Shown here: piece by piece, positions 1-7,012 of the stretch
How positions within the stretch are numbered: position 1 is the first letter of the stretch
How the letters are laid out: each line of letters starts with the position of its first letter
NCBI GenBank assembly: GCA_030591305.1
Contig: JAUVBI010000039.1
Coordinates: forward strand, 1 to 16,474
From: Pseudomonadota bacterium
Lineage (GTDB): Bacteria > Pseudomonadota > Gammaproteobacteria > Pseudomonadales > Halieaceae
DNA: 16,474 nucleotides
Direction of reading: 5' to 3'
Translations under genes and position numbers: made by a program
Notes under the pieces: generated by a model
Database searches by the model: none
Seen by the model: the letters and a program-made list of their open reading frames with translations, nothing else
What the model was told of the DNA's origin: nothing

Positions 1-120
1 CTAATCCTCTCGCGCATCATGCTGGCGACGGGGCAGGATGGCCAGGTGCAGGAGAATTTCGCCTGTGCACTGCTGAAAAAATATCTGGATGAAATACCCT
101 TGAAGGAAAATGCCGACTAA
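1..120 (+). CDS. 3' end of an unidentified gene (39 C-terminal residues)
   Basis: Frame 1 is open from the window edge to a TAA at 118-120 and encodes 39 residues. The segment ends in a charged tail (KKYLDEIPLKENAD) and looks like the helical C-terminus of a soluble protein. I do not recognise the family. The stop codon overlaps the TAG stop of the convergent acyltransferase gene by 4 bp (117-120), so the two genes meet tail to tail with no room for a terminator between them. The gene's start lies outside the window. Coding status is supported only by the open frame and its clean junction with the next gene. Confidence 0.55.
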   Translation, partial: LILSRIMLATGQDGQVQENFACALLKKYLDEIPLKENAD

Positions 121-1073
121 TAGATTTTGGCCTCACCCTCGGGGCGAGTTTTGAACAACTTCATCATCCAGAAATATTGGCTGGGGCACAACCGGACAAG
201 CTCTTCCAGAGCGACGTTCATGGACACAGTATCGCGGTGATCATCCCCGGTGGGAAAGTCTTTCAGCGCCGGCAGAATATGGATGACATAGCGGCGCGCC
301 TTCACATCATACTCCGCCATACAGGGTAATACATCGGCTTTACACACTTTTGCCATTTTTCCCAATACCGGTACCGTCGCTTTTTCGACACCAAAAAAGG
401 GGGCAAAAATTGAACGCTCCTTACCCAGGTCTTCATCGGGCAAATAAAACATCACATTACCCGCCCGTACGTCCTTGATGATGGGTCGCAAGCCAGCCTC
501 TCTGGAGTACAGAAACCCGCCATGGCGCGAGCGCCCCCTGGCGACAAACCAGTCTACCAGTTTATTTTTCATGGGCTTGAAAGGGCCGGAGCTCAAATAC
601 CGCATTGCCACGGAAGATACAGCGGCCTCCAAACCCAGGCTGTGCGCTGCCAGGAAAATAACCCCACGCTTATTGTTCAGGGCACGATCAATATTCTCCT
701 GCCCGTTGATAACTATTGTTTTCTCCAACTTCGCTTTCGAGCCCCACCAAATCAGGCCGAACGCGAGCAGGCTGCGCACATGGTGACGGTAATACTGAAC
801 CAGGAAATCACTCCTCTCCCGCTCTGACAGTTCGGGAAAACATAGCGCGATATTAATACGGGCAATACGACGGCGTTTGGCGTTCACCTTGCGGAAAAAA
901 TCACCCAGCACCCGGGCAAGGCCATCCTGGAACAACCTGGGCAACAGTGATATCAGAAATAGCAGCAAAACCGCGAACCACACACCCCAGTACCGGGGAT
1001 GCAAATAGCTGATAGAAAAACGGGTGTCATAAACCAACGAACTCGAACCTGCGGTAGATTTTACCTCTGCCAT
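117..1073 (-). CDS. lpxM: LpxM/LpxL-type lipid A acyltransferase
   Basis: Late-stage lipid A acyltransferase (LpxL/LpxM/HtrB family). Such enzymes move a fatty acyl chain from acyl-ACP onto a Kdo2-lipid A precursor at the inner face of the inner membrane. The protein has 318 residues, typical for the family. A hydrophobic segment at about 31-46 (VWFAVLLLFLISLLP) would anchor it. The catalytic HX4E motif is H144-SLGL-E149. YLPDEDLG (210-217) and the C-terminal FWMMKLFKTRPEGE resemble E. coli LpxM (YLPDEDHG; WILKLLKTRKPGE) more than LpxL, hence the symbol. Which acyl chain or position it uses cannot be read from sequence. The ATG at 1073 has only a weak upstream GGAG. The gene is divergent from gshA and convergent with the gene ending at 120. 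Confidence 0.85.
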   Translation of the reverse strand: MAEVKSTAGSSSLVYDTRFSISYLHPRYWGVWFAVLLLFLISLLPRLFQDGLARVLGDFFRKVNAKRRRIARINIALCFPELSERERSDFLVQYYRHHVRSLLAFGLIWWGSKAKLEKTIVINGQENIDRALNNKRGVIFLAAHSLGLEAAVSSVAMRYLSSGPFKPMKNKLVDWFVARGRSRHGGFLYSREAGLRPIIKDVRAGNVMFYLPDEDLGKERSIFAPFFGVEKATVPVLGKMAKVCKADVLPCMAEYDVKARRYVIHILPALKDFPTGDDHRDTVSMNVALEELVRLCPSQYFWMMKLFKTRPEGEAKIY

Positions 1074-1240
1074 GATGATGCCTGCAGCACTCCCCTCTCA
1101 CACTAATGAAGAAAAACACGAAGCCGTAATAGTAACCGCATAGGGACGAAATTTCCCCCTGTTGTATGGGTATTCTACCCGCTGTACTCCATGGCTTTTG
1201 CTCTATACACTTGGCGCCCAGCTTAAAAAGGAGCCAGGCA
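1074..1240. promoter_or_regulatory. Divergent intergenic region between lpxM and gshA, with a small inverted repeat
   Basis: Both genes read outwards from this 167-bp stretch, so it should carry both promoters. I could not fix a convincing -35/-10 pair for either. It contains a perfect 5-bp inverted repeat, GGGTA-TTC-TACCC, at 1168-1180, and the 8-bp palindrome GAAATTTC just before it. These could be an operator or a short leader hairpin for gshA, or chance. If gshA began at the upstream ATG (1166), the repeat would be coding. The stronger ribosome site at 1225-1233 argues that it is untranslated leader. Confidence 0.4.
1225..1233 (+). promoter_or_regulatory. Shine-Dalgarno site fixing the TTG start of gshA
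   Basis: AAAAAGGAG ends 7 nt before the TTG at 1241, a near-ideal ribosome binding site. The in-frame ATG at 1166 has no comparable site upstream. The 25 residues it would add (MGILPAVLHGFC...) are absent from E. coli GshA, whose homology begins shortly after the TTG. Confidence 0.8.
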
Positions 1241-2824
1241 TTGTCATTACATGATCAACTACAGGCTTTGGATAATCACCGGGGCCGCAAGAGTCTCGCC
1301 GCTATCCAACGCGGCATTGAAAAAGAAAGTCTGCGCATTAGCCCCGACGGCAAACTGGCCCAAACCCCTCACCCGGTCGGCCTGGGTTCGGCACTGGCTC
1401 ACTCCTCGATAACCACCGATTACTCCGAAGCACTGATGGAATTTATCACCCCGGTAGATTCGAGTATCGAAGGTAGCCTGAAGACTCTGGAGGACATACA
1501 CCGCTACGTCTACCAGAACCTGGGTGAAGAAATTCTCTGGTCCGCCAGCATGCCGTGCATCATGGGCGGCGGTGACGATGATATTCCGGTAGCGCACTAT
1601 GGTAATTCCAATGTGGCGCGCATGAAAACAGTGTACCGCTACGGCCTGGGGCATCGCTACGGGCGCCTCATGCAAACCATCGCAGGCATCCACTACAACT
1701 TCTCTATGCCCCAGGAATTCTGGCAGCATGCCTGGGAGTCGGACGGCAGCCAGGGAAGCCTGACTGACTATATCAGCACCCGCTATCTCGGTCTGATACG
1801 CAACTTCCAGCGCTATTCTTGGCTGCTGGTCTACCTGTATGGCGCATCTCCAGCCGTGTGCGCGAGTTTTCTCCGGGGCAGCGACAAACACGGGCTTATC
1901 CCCTTTGACGATCGATCCCGCAGCCTGCACATGCCCCATGGCACGGCACTGAGAATGGGAGATCTGGGCTATAACAGCGACGCCCAGAAAGGGCTGAACA
2001 TTTGCTACAACTCCCTGGATAACTATGTCCAGACCCTGAAAAAGGCAATACAGCAGGCTCATCCCGGTTACAGCTCGATACCCAGTGGCCAGAATGGTAA
2101 CTACCAACAGCTTAATGGCAGCCTGCTACAAATAGAAAATGAATTTTACAGCCCGATACGCCCCAAACGCGTAGCTAGAACGGGCGAGACGCCGCTGGGC
2201 GCATTGTGCAGGGCCGGTATCGAATACATAGAAGTACGATGCGTCGACATCAGCCCCTTCACCCCTGTAGGGCTGGATGCACAGCAAATCCGTTTTATGG
2301 ATACCTTTTTACTGTTCTGCCTGCTGGAAGACAGCCCACCGTGTACCGACGAGGAGCAGGTGGTCTTGGACTACAACCTCAAGACCATTGTAAATCGTGG
2401 CAGAGAGCCCGGTCTCACGCTAAAGAGCTGCTCGGGAGAAAAAACGTTTACCGAGTTGGCGGGCAGTTTATTGCAAGCAATGGACGGCATTGCCGGATTA
2501 ATGGACAGCGCATTTGATAACTCAGATTACAGCTCGGCACTACAGGACCAGAAAGCCAAAGTGGCGGACCCGGAGTTGACACCCTCGGCCCGTATGCTGC
2601 GCGAAATGCGCGAGACCCAGCTGCCCTTCTTCCGTCTGGAGATGGAGTACAGCAAGCGCTGGGCAGAACATTTCCGCTCATCCCCCCCAGCCGACGATGT
2701 CACTGAAAGGCTGGATATGGAAACACGCAGCTCCCTGCAGGCCCAGACCGAGATTGAGCAATCCGATAACATCAACTTTGACCAGTATCTGGAGAATTTT
2801 TATGCCCAGTACGACTCGCTCTAG
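1241..2824 (+). CDS. gshA: Glutamate-cysteine ligase (gamma-glutamylcysteine synthetase)
   Basis: Catalyses the ATP-dependent joining of L-glutamate and L-cysteine, the first and rate-limiting step of glutathione synthesis in the cytoplasm. From the TTG at 1241 the protein has 527 residues, against 518 in E. coli. It aligns with E. coli GshA from the N-terminus: IQRGIEKESLRISPDGKLA, then ALGSALAHSSITTDYSEA-type sequence, EFITPVD, LWSASMPC, the YGNSNVARMKTVYRYGL stretch and QTIAGIHYNFSMP. These include the glutamate- and metal-binding regions of the proteobacterial GshA class. A longer reading from the ATG at 1166 is possible but less likely because of the Shine-Dalgarno site at 1225-1233. The gene ends with TAG and stands alone, divergent from lpxM. 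No terminator hairpin is evident in the 116 bp before dsbB. Confidence 0.96.
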   Translation: MSLHDQLQALDNHRGRKSLAAIQRGIEKESLRISPDGKLAQTPHPVGLGSALAHSSITTDYSEALMEFITPVDSSIEGSLKTLEDIHRYVYQNLGEEILWSASMPCIMGGGDDDIPVAHYGNSNVARMKTVYRYGLGHRYGRLMQTIAGIHYNFSMPQEFWQHAWESDGSQGSLTDYISTRYLGLIRNFQRYSWLLVYLYGASPAVCASFLRGSDKHGLIPFDDRSRSLHMPHGTALRMGDLGYNSDAQKGLNICYNSLDNYVQTLKKAIQQAHPGYSSIPSGQNGNYQQLNGSLLQIENEFYSPIRPKRVARTGETPLGALCRAGIEYIEVRCVDISPFTPVGLDAQQIRFMDTFLLFCLLEDSPPCTDEEQVVLDYNLKTIVNRGREPGLTLKSCSGEKTFTELAGSLLQAMDGIAGLMDSAFDNSDYSSALQDQKAKVADPELTPSARMLREMRETQLPFFRLEMEYSKRWAEHFRSSPPADDVTERLDMETRSSLQAQTEIEQSDNINFDQYLENFYAQYDSL

Positions 2825-2940
2825 TACCTCGGATGCAGCCTCTATTACACCACTCATTCTCTGTTACATTGCACCCCATCCCAAAAACCCATAGTTTAAA
2901 CTGAGCGGATAGCTCTCTATAGTTGAGGAACAGACCTTAC

Positions 2941-3438
2941 ATGCGCCAAGCCTTATCACCCAGAATCGTATTCTTTGGCCTCGCCGCCATAACCATTATG
3001 TCCATGGCATTTGCCATGCTGTACCTGGAAGAGCAACTGGGCCTGGCGGCCTGCCCCCTGTGCATGACCCAGCGATTATTTCTTGTGCTGATGGGTGCCT
3101 TTGCCCTGATCGGCGCCTTGCATAACCCATCTGGCTGGGGCAGACGGCTGTACGGCGTACTGTGTACCGCAGCCGCCATAACCGGTGGGGCGGTAGCGGC
3201 CCGCCATGTATGGCTTCAACACCTCCCCGAAGACCAGGTTCCAGCCTGTGGGCCCAGTCTGGAATATATGCTGGACACCCTGCCCTTCTCGGAAACGCTC
3301 AGTATCGTCATGATGGGGGATGGGAATTGCGCGGATACCGTTTGGACCTTCATGGGCTTGAGCATTCCCGAGCAAACCCTCGCCCTGTTCATTGTTATTA
3401 CCCTTGTAAGCCTGTGGCAAACTCTAAGGAGCCGCTAA
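2941..3438 (+). CDS. dsbB: Disulfide bond formation protein DsbB
   Basis: Inner-membrane quinone reductase that reoxidises periplasmic DsbA and passes electrons to ubiquinone or menaquinone. The 165-residue protein has four hydrophobic segments (about 10-29, 45-62, 70-88, 145-162) as expected. Both redox pairs are present: C38-P-L-C41 in the first periplasmic loop, and C103 with C130 in the second. R45, four residues after C41, matches the position of the quinone-site Arg48 in E. coli. The ATG at 2941 follows TGAGGAA at 2924-2930. An in-frame TTG at 2923 would add six residues but overlaps that site. The stop codon overlaps the next gene's start (TAATG at 3436-3440), so dsbB and rsd are probably co-transcribed and translationally coupled. 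Confidence 0.95.
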   Translation: MRQALSPRIVFFGLAAITIMSMAFAMLYLEEQLGLAACPLCMTQRLFLVLMGAFALIGALHNPSGWGRRLYGVLCTAAAITGGAVAARHVWLQHLPEDQVPACGPSLEYMLDTLPFSETLSIVMMGDGNCADTVWTFMGLSIPEQTLALFIVITLVSLWQTLRSR

Positions 3439-3923
3439 TGACCCCCACTGACAACCCAAAGCAGCAATTTTTAACCGTCGATGAACTGCTGGGACGCTGG
3501 CTGCAAGGCCGCAATACCCTGCTCAGTAAATACACCGACATTGTACTATCCACCGAGGCCAGCCTTGACGGCACAGAAATAGAGTCGGGGCAAAAAGCCC
3601 TGGGAGAGGTTATTGTTGACTATGTGTCAGCCGGTCACTTCGAAGTCTTTCACGAGCTTATTAATGAAGCTGAACTGTTTGCCGATGGCGGACGAAATTT
3701 AGCCGCCCGCTTGATTCCCGAAATTAGCGATACTACAGAGTTTATTCTGGCCTACGAGGAAAAATACGGGGCGGGACAGGAGTATCCCGAAACTTTGGAG
3801 CGCGACCTGTCGGCCCTGGGCGAAATGCTGGAGTCCAGATTTGAGTTGGAAGACCAGCTGATTGCTGGCCTTCACACTAGACATCGGTCAAAACTGGGTG
3901 ACACCAGGCCGCTATCGACCTAG
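3438..3923 (+). CDS. rsd: Rsd/AlgQ family anti-sigma-70 regulator
   Basis: Rsd (AlgQ in Pseudomonas) binds region 4 of the housekeeping sigma factor and frees core RNA polymerase for alternative sigmas in stationary phase. The 161-residue protein matches family length. It shows the conserved blocks RWLQGRNTLL (20-29), VDYVSAGHFEVFHEL (60-74) and LESRFELEDQLI (131-142), closest in my recollection to AlgQ (VDYVSAGHFEIYEQL; RFELEDCLI). Its ATG at 3438 shares a base with the dsbB stop codon, so translation likely depends on dsbB. A longer open frame starts upstream inside dsbB (from 3162), but that part is out-of-frame dsbB sequence. The downstream FKBP gene is convergent, only 12 bp away. Confidence 0.93.
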   Translation: MTPTDNPKQQFLTVDELLGRWLQGRNTLLSKYTDIVLSTEASLDGTEIESGQKALGEVIVDYVSAGHFEVFHELINEAELFADGGRNLAARLIPEISDTTEFILAYEEKYGAGQEYPETLERDLSALGEMLESRFELEDQLIAGLHTRHRSKLGDTRPLST

Positions 3924-3935
3924 CGCCTCCCCTAC

Positions 3936-4700
3936 TTAACCTTCGGCAGTTTCAGGGCTCGCTTCCGCTGCCACCTTCTCTTCAATGGAGATTAATTCCA
4001 CTTCAAAAACCAGCGTGGCATTGGGGCCGATACTGCCACCTGCACCACCTGCGCCATAGGCCAGTTCTGAAGGGATAACCAGCTTCCACTTGGAGCCTAC
4101 GGACATCATCTGCAGCGCTTCGACCCAACCCGGGATAACCTGGGTAACACCAAATGAAGCAGTCTGGTTGCGCGAGTAAGATGAATCAAACTCCGTACCG
4201 TCCATCAATGTGCCACGATAGTGTACTTCAACCGTGTCTTCAGCGGTGGGTACTGCACCGTCACCAGCTTCCAGAATTTCATACTGGAGGCCAGACTCAG
4301 TCACTACAACACCCTCTTTCGCTGCATTTTCAGCCAGGAATGCAGCACCTTCGGCAAGTGCTGCTTCTCCAGCAACAGCCTGGGCAGCCTGCTGCTCAGC
4401 AACAGCTTTTTCCTGGTAGGCCTGCATTTCGGTGGATATTTCTTCCTGGGTCAAACGTGGCTCGTTACCGTTCAGGGCATCGCTCATACCCGCGGTGAAC
4501 GCGTCCATATCCATAGGAACAGAGTCCAGCAACATACGTGAACCAAGGCCGTAGGCAATGCCATAACTCAAACGCTGCGAGCTGGTCTCCAGGGCAGCCG
4601 GCACATCGGCTTTGGCTGTTTCGGTTGTTGCTGCATCTTCATTACAGGCCTGCAGGGTGAGCATGCTGATCAGGGCAAGCGGGAGTACGTATTTCTTCAT
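3936..4700 (-). CDS. FKBP-type peptidyl-prolyl isomerase lipoprotein (FkpA/Mip-like)
   Basis: Predicted periplasmic or outer-membrane-anchored prolyl cis-trans isomerase that assists folding of exported proteins. The 254-residue protein starts with a lipoprotein signal whose lipobox LTLQAC ends at Cys19. Asn at +2 is not an inner-membrane retention Asp. An N-terminal helical dimerisation domain (FKBP_N, about 40-125; Ala/Glu/Gln-rich) is followed by the FKBP fold (about 150-240). Expected active-site residues are present: Y161, F171, D172, V188, I189, W192, Y215 and F232 (VHYRGTLMDGTEFDSSY; VIPGW; LAYG; LVFEVEL). The frame is open to an ATG at 4736, but that would put 12 residues before the signal, so the ATG at 4700 is preferred. 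It is convergent with rsd and divergent from the ABC-F gene. Confidence 0.93.
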   Translation of the reverse strand: MKKYVLPLALISMLTLQACNEDAATTETAKADVPAALETSSQRLSYGIAYGLGSRMLLDSVPMDMDAFTAGMSDALNGNEPRLTQEEISTEMQAYQEKAVAEQQAAQAVAGEAALAEGAAFLAENAAKEGVVVTESGLQYEILEAGDGAVPTAEDTVEVHYRGTLMDGTEFDSSYSRNQTASFGVTQVIPGWVEALQMMSVGSKWKLVIPSELAYGAGGAGGSIGPNATLVFEVELISIEEKVAAEASPETAEG

Positions 4701-4901
4701 AGGTTCAATCCAAATTAAAGGTGAGTGAAAATACAAGGGTAATAGAAAGATATAAGTGTAACTTTACAATGGATGCGAATAATACTACTCCATAGCCATG
4801 GAGCGCCACCCCCAAATCGCACTCCTGTATGCACAATACTGCACTGTATAGTCACAGGCATCTGGCTCATGGCCCGCACTGCGGGTAGAATTGCCAGCCT
4901 C
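4701..4901. promoter_or_regulatory. Divergent intergenic region between the FKBP and ABC-F genes
   Basis: A 201-bp spacer, AT-rich near the FKBP gene (about 4715-4795) and GC-richer towards the ABC-F start. Both neighbours must be driven from here. I see TATA-like stretches on the FKBP side but no -35/-10 pair good enough to name, and no clear Shine-Dalgarno site before the ABC-F ATG at 4902. The plus-strand frame is open back to 4773, so a longer ABC-F N-terminus (for instance from the ATG at 4869) cannot be excluded. Confidence 0.35.
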
Positions 4902-6785
4902 ATGATTATTCTCAAAGATATAAGCTTGCGACGCGGCGTCAAAGTTCTGCTGCGATCGGCCAACGTTACGATACAGCCCGGGCAACGGCTGGCGCTGATC
5001 GGTGCCAACGGCTGCGGCAAATCCAGCCTGTTCTCCCTGCTGATGGGCGACCTGGGTGCCGATCAGGGCAAAATTGAAGGTATGAATAATCTGCGACTGT
5101 CGCATATGGCGCAGGAGGTTATGGCCACCAGCATGCCCTGCGGAGAGTATGTCCTGCGCGGCGATTCGAAGCTGGCCAGCTTGCGTGACGAGCTGCAACA
5201 GCTTGAATCTGCTGGGGATTATAGTGCAGCAGCTCACGTTCACAGTGCCCTGGAGACTATAGACGGCTACAGTGCCGAGCGACGGGTAGAGCGTCTGCTA
5301 CAAGGCCTGGGCTTCGCCGACGGCGCCTCCGCCCGCCCGGTCAACGACTTTTCCGGCGGCTGGCGAATCCGGCTCAACCTCGCCAGGGCCCTGATGACCC
5401 CCTCCGACATGCTGCTGCTGGACGAGCCCACCAACCACCTGGACCTGGATGCCACCATCTGGCTACAACAGTGGCTGAGGCAATACCCTGGCACCCTGGT
5501 GATGGTCTCCCACGATCGGGATTTTATCGATGCCACCTGTCAGCGCATTTTGCACATAGAGCACCAGCAGCTCAACGCCTATAGCGGCAACTATAGCGAC
5601 TTTGAGCTACAGCGCGCTGAACGCCTGGCCAATCAGCAGGCCACCTACGAGAAACAACAACGGCGAGTCAGTGAGATTAACGACTTTGTGCGCCGCTTTC
5701 GCTACAAGGCCACCAAGGCAAAGCAGGCCCAGAGCCGCCTGAAAGAATTGGAGCGTATGGAGCAGGTGGCTCCCGCCCATATTGACTCACCCTTCGACTT
5801 CAGTTTTCCCCCGCCCCTGAAGAGCTCCGACCCCCTGCTGAGCCTGAGCCTGGCCAGCCTGGGCTATGGCAACACAGCCATATTATCGAAGGTAGACATT
5901 CAGCTGCGCCCCGGCAGCCGCTGCGGCTTACTGGGGAAAAACGGCGCGGGCAAATCGACCCTGCTGAAAAGCCTGGTGGGCAAACTGCCCCTGCTGGCGG
6001 GGCAGAGGGTGACCGGAGAGCACTGCAGTATCGGCTATTTTGACCAGCAGCAGCTGGAGACCCTGGATTTACAGGCCAGCGCTGCCTTGCACCTGCAGCG
6101 ACTCAGCCCCGGCGCCCGGGAGCAGGAAATTCTCAATTTTCTGGGAGGGTTTAATTTTCGCGGCGATGCGGCCACCTGTGAAATTGCACCCTTTTCTGGC
6201 GGTGAGAAAGCCCGCCTGGCCCTTGCCATGGTGGTGTGGCAGCGGCCCAACCTGCTGGTTCTGGATGAGCCCACCAACCACCTGGACCTGGAGATGCGCC
6301 ACGCCATGGAGATCGCCCTACAGACCTATGAAGGTGCGGTGATCCTGGTCAGCCACGACCGCCATATGTTACGCAATACAGTAGACGAGTTACTGCTGGT
6401 TCACGATGGCATGGTGGAGGAGTACCGCGAAGACCTGGAGGCCTACGAAAAATGGATTATCAGCAGCTACAAGGCCCCGGACAGGCAATCTGACAATGTC
6501 ACTGACAATAACCGCAAGGAAAAACGCCAGCAGGCCGCCGCCCATCGCGATAAGCGACGCCCTCTGCAGCGCTTGATTGAGAAAACAGAGAGGCAGATGT
6601 CGACGGCTGAGGGAGAGCTGCAGGAAATGCAGGCTCTGCTAAGCGACAGTGACCTCTACAACGAGGCGCGCAAGGGTGAACTCGCCAACTTGGTGAAGCG
6701 GGAGGGGGAGCTCAAAGTTCGGACTGAGGAGTTGGAAGAGGAATGGCTTGAACAACAGCATAAATTGGAAGAATTGGGGGGCTGA
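4902..6785 (+). CDS. yheS: ABC-F family ATPase, YheS-like
   Basis: Soluble ABC-F protein with two ATPase cassettes and no membrane domain. Family members bind the ribosome E site and modulate translation, and YheS in E. coli belongs to this class. From the ATG at 4902 it has 627 residues. Cassette 1 has Walker A GANGCGKS (34-41), signature FSGGW (150-154), Walker B LLLDEPTN (171-178) and H-loop SHDR (203-206). The charged inter-domain linker (about 230-295, with KATKAKQAQSRLKELERM) is the P-site tRNA interaction motif region. Cassette 2 has GKNGAGKS (345-352), FSGGE (431-435), LLVLDEPTN (451-459) and SHDR (484-487). A lysine/glutamate-rich coiled coil fills 535-625. It matches E. coli YheS nearly throughout, including GGWRIRLNLA and FSGGEKARL. 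The start is chosen by alignment (MIILKDISLRRGVKVLL against YheS MIVFSSLQIRRGVRVLL). Confidence 0.93.
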   Translation: MIILKDISLRRGVKVLLRSANVTIQPGQRLALIGANGCGKSSLFSLLMGDLGADQGKIEGMNNLRLSHMAQEVMATSMPCGEYVLRGDSKLASLRDELQQLESAGDYSAAAHVHSALETIDGYSAERRVERLLQGLGFADGASARPVNDFSGGWRIRLNLARALMTPSDMLLLDEPTNHLDLDATIWLQQWLRQYPGTLVMVSHDRDFIDATCQRILHIEHQQLNAYSGNYSDFELQRAERLANQQATYEKQQRRVSEINDFVRRFRYKATKAKQAQSRLKELERMEQVAPAHIDSPFDFSFPPPLKSSDPLLSLSLASLGYGNTAILSKVDIQLRPGSRCGLLGKNGAGKSTLLKSLVGKLPLLAGQRVTGEHCSIGYFDQQQLETLDLQASAALHLQRLSPGAREQEILNFLGGFNFRGDAATCEIAPFSGGEKARLALAMVVWQRPNLLVLDEPTNHLDLEMRHAMEIALQTYEGAVILVSHDRHMLRNTVDELLLVHDGMVEEYREDLEAYEKWIISSYKAPDRQSDNVTDNNRKEKRQQAAAHRDKRRPLQRLIEKTERQMSTAEGELQEMQALLSDSDLYNEARKGELANLVKREGELKVRTEELEEEWLEQQHKLEELGG

Positions 6786-6833
6786 AGTCAGTCCATACTG
6801 AGTTTTTCAGCTATTCTAAAATACAGACTTCAG
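6782..6833 (+). other. 8-bp inverted repeat at the end of the ABC-F gene
   Basis: CTGAAGTC (6782-6789, spanning the TGA stop) is the exact reverse complement of GACTTCAG (6826-6833), separated by 36 nt. The loop contains a smaller CTGA-GTTTT-TCAG repeat. There is no following T-tract, so this is at best a weak 3'-end structure rather than a standard intrinsic terminator. Confidence 0.3.
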
Positions 6834-6872
6834 GAATTAACTCACACACACAATAATTATTTCGGTTAGCGC

Positions 6873-6900
6873 TTGCTATAGGCCAATAAATCTCTATTAT
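6873..6900 (+). promoter_or_regulatory. Candidate sigma-70 promoter for nrdJab
   Basis: TTGCTA (6873-6878) and TATTAT (6895-6900) are separated by 16 nt, giving 4/6 and 5/6 matches to the -35 and -10 consensus. Transcription would start near 6907, just before the putative NrdR boxes. Other TATA-like stretches (6949-6954, 6961-6966) also lie in this AT-rich spacer, so the assignment is tentative. Confidence 0.35.
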
Positions 6901-6910
6901 TAACACCAGA

Positions 6911-6926
6911 CCACTATATATGTACT
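6911..6926 (+). promoter_or_regulatory. Putative NrdR box 1 upstream of nrdJa
   Basis: CCACTATATATGTACT matches 11 of 16 positions of the known NrdR box consensus (acaCwAtATaTwGtgt as I recall it). Its left half, CACTATATAT, is perfect. NrdR is the ATP-cone repressor of ribonucleotide reductase operons and binds tandem boxes. The second box starts exactly 32 bp downstream. Confidence 0.55.
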
Positions 6927-6942
6927 TTTTAATATGTAAACT

Positions 6943-6958
6943 CACCCATATATAGCGT
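6943..6958 (+). promoter_or_regulatory. Putative NrdR box 2 upstream of nrdJa
   Basis: CACCCATATATAGCGT also matches 11 of 16 consensus positions, here mainly the right half (ATATATAGnGT). The 32-bp start-to-start distance from box 1 is about three helical turns, the arrangement usual for NrdR sites. It ends 54 bp before the nrdJa start codon. Confidence 0.55.
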
Positions 6959-7012
6959 TTATATAAAAATCAGAAAAACAATATTAATATAACAACACGC
7001 GAGTGATAACCT

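Noticed and set aside
1259..2107. 282-residue open frame on the minus strand inside gshA
   Set aside because: It lies entirely within a gene with full homology on the plus strand, has low-complexity Val/Ala/Gln content and no recognisable motif. It is a codon-bias shadow.
3162..3437. N-terminal extension of the rsd frame into dsbB
   Set aside because: The sequence is out-of-frame dsbB with implausible composition, and Rsd homology starts after the ATG at 3438.
4773..4901. 43-residue N-terminal extension of the ABC-F protein
   Set aside because: It does not align with YheS and has no ribosome site. The ATG at 4902 matches the family N-terminus.
6786..7012. Possible cobalamin riboswitch before the B12-dependent RNR
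   Set aside because: The spacer is short and AT-rich, without a B12-box-like GC-rich block or multi-stem structure.
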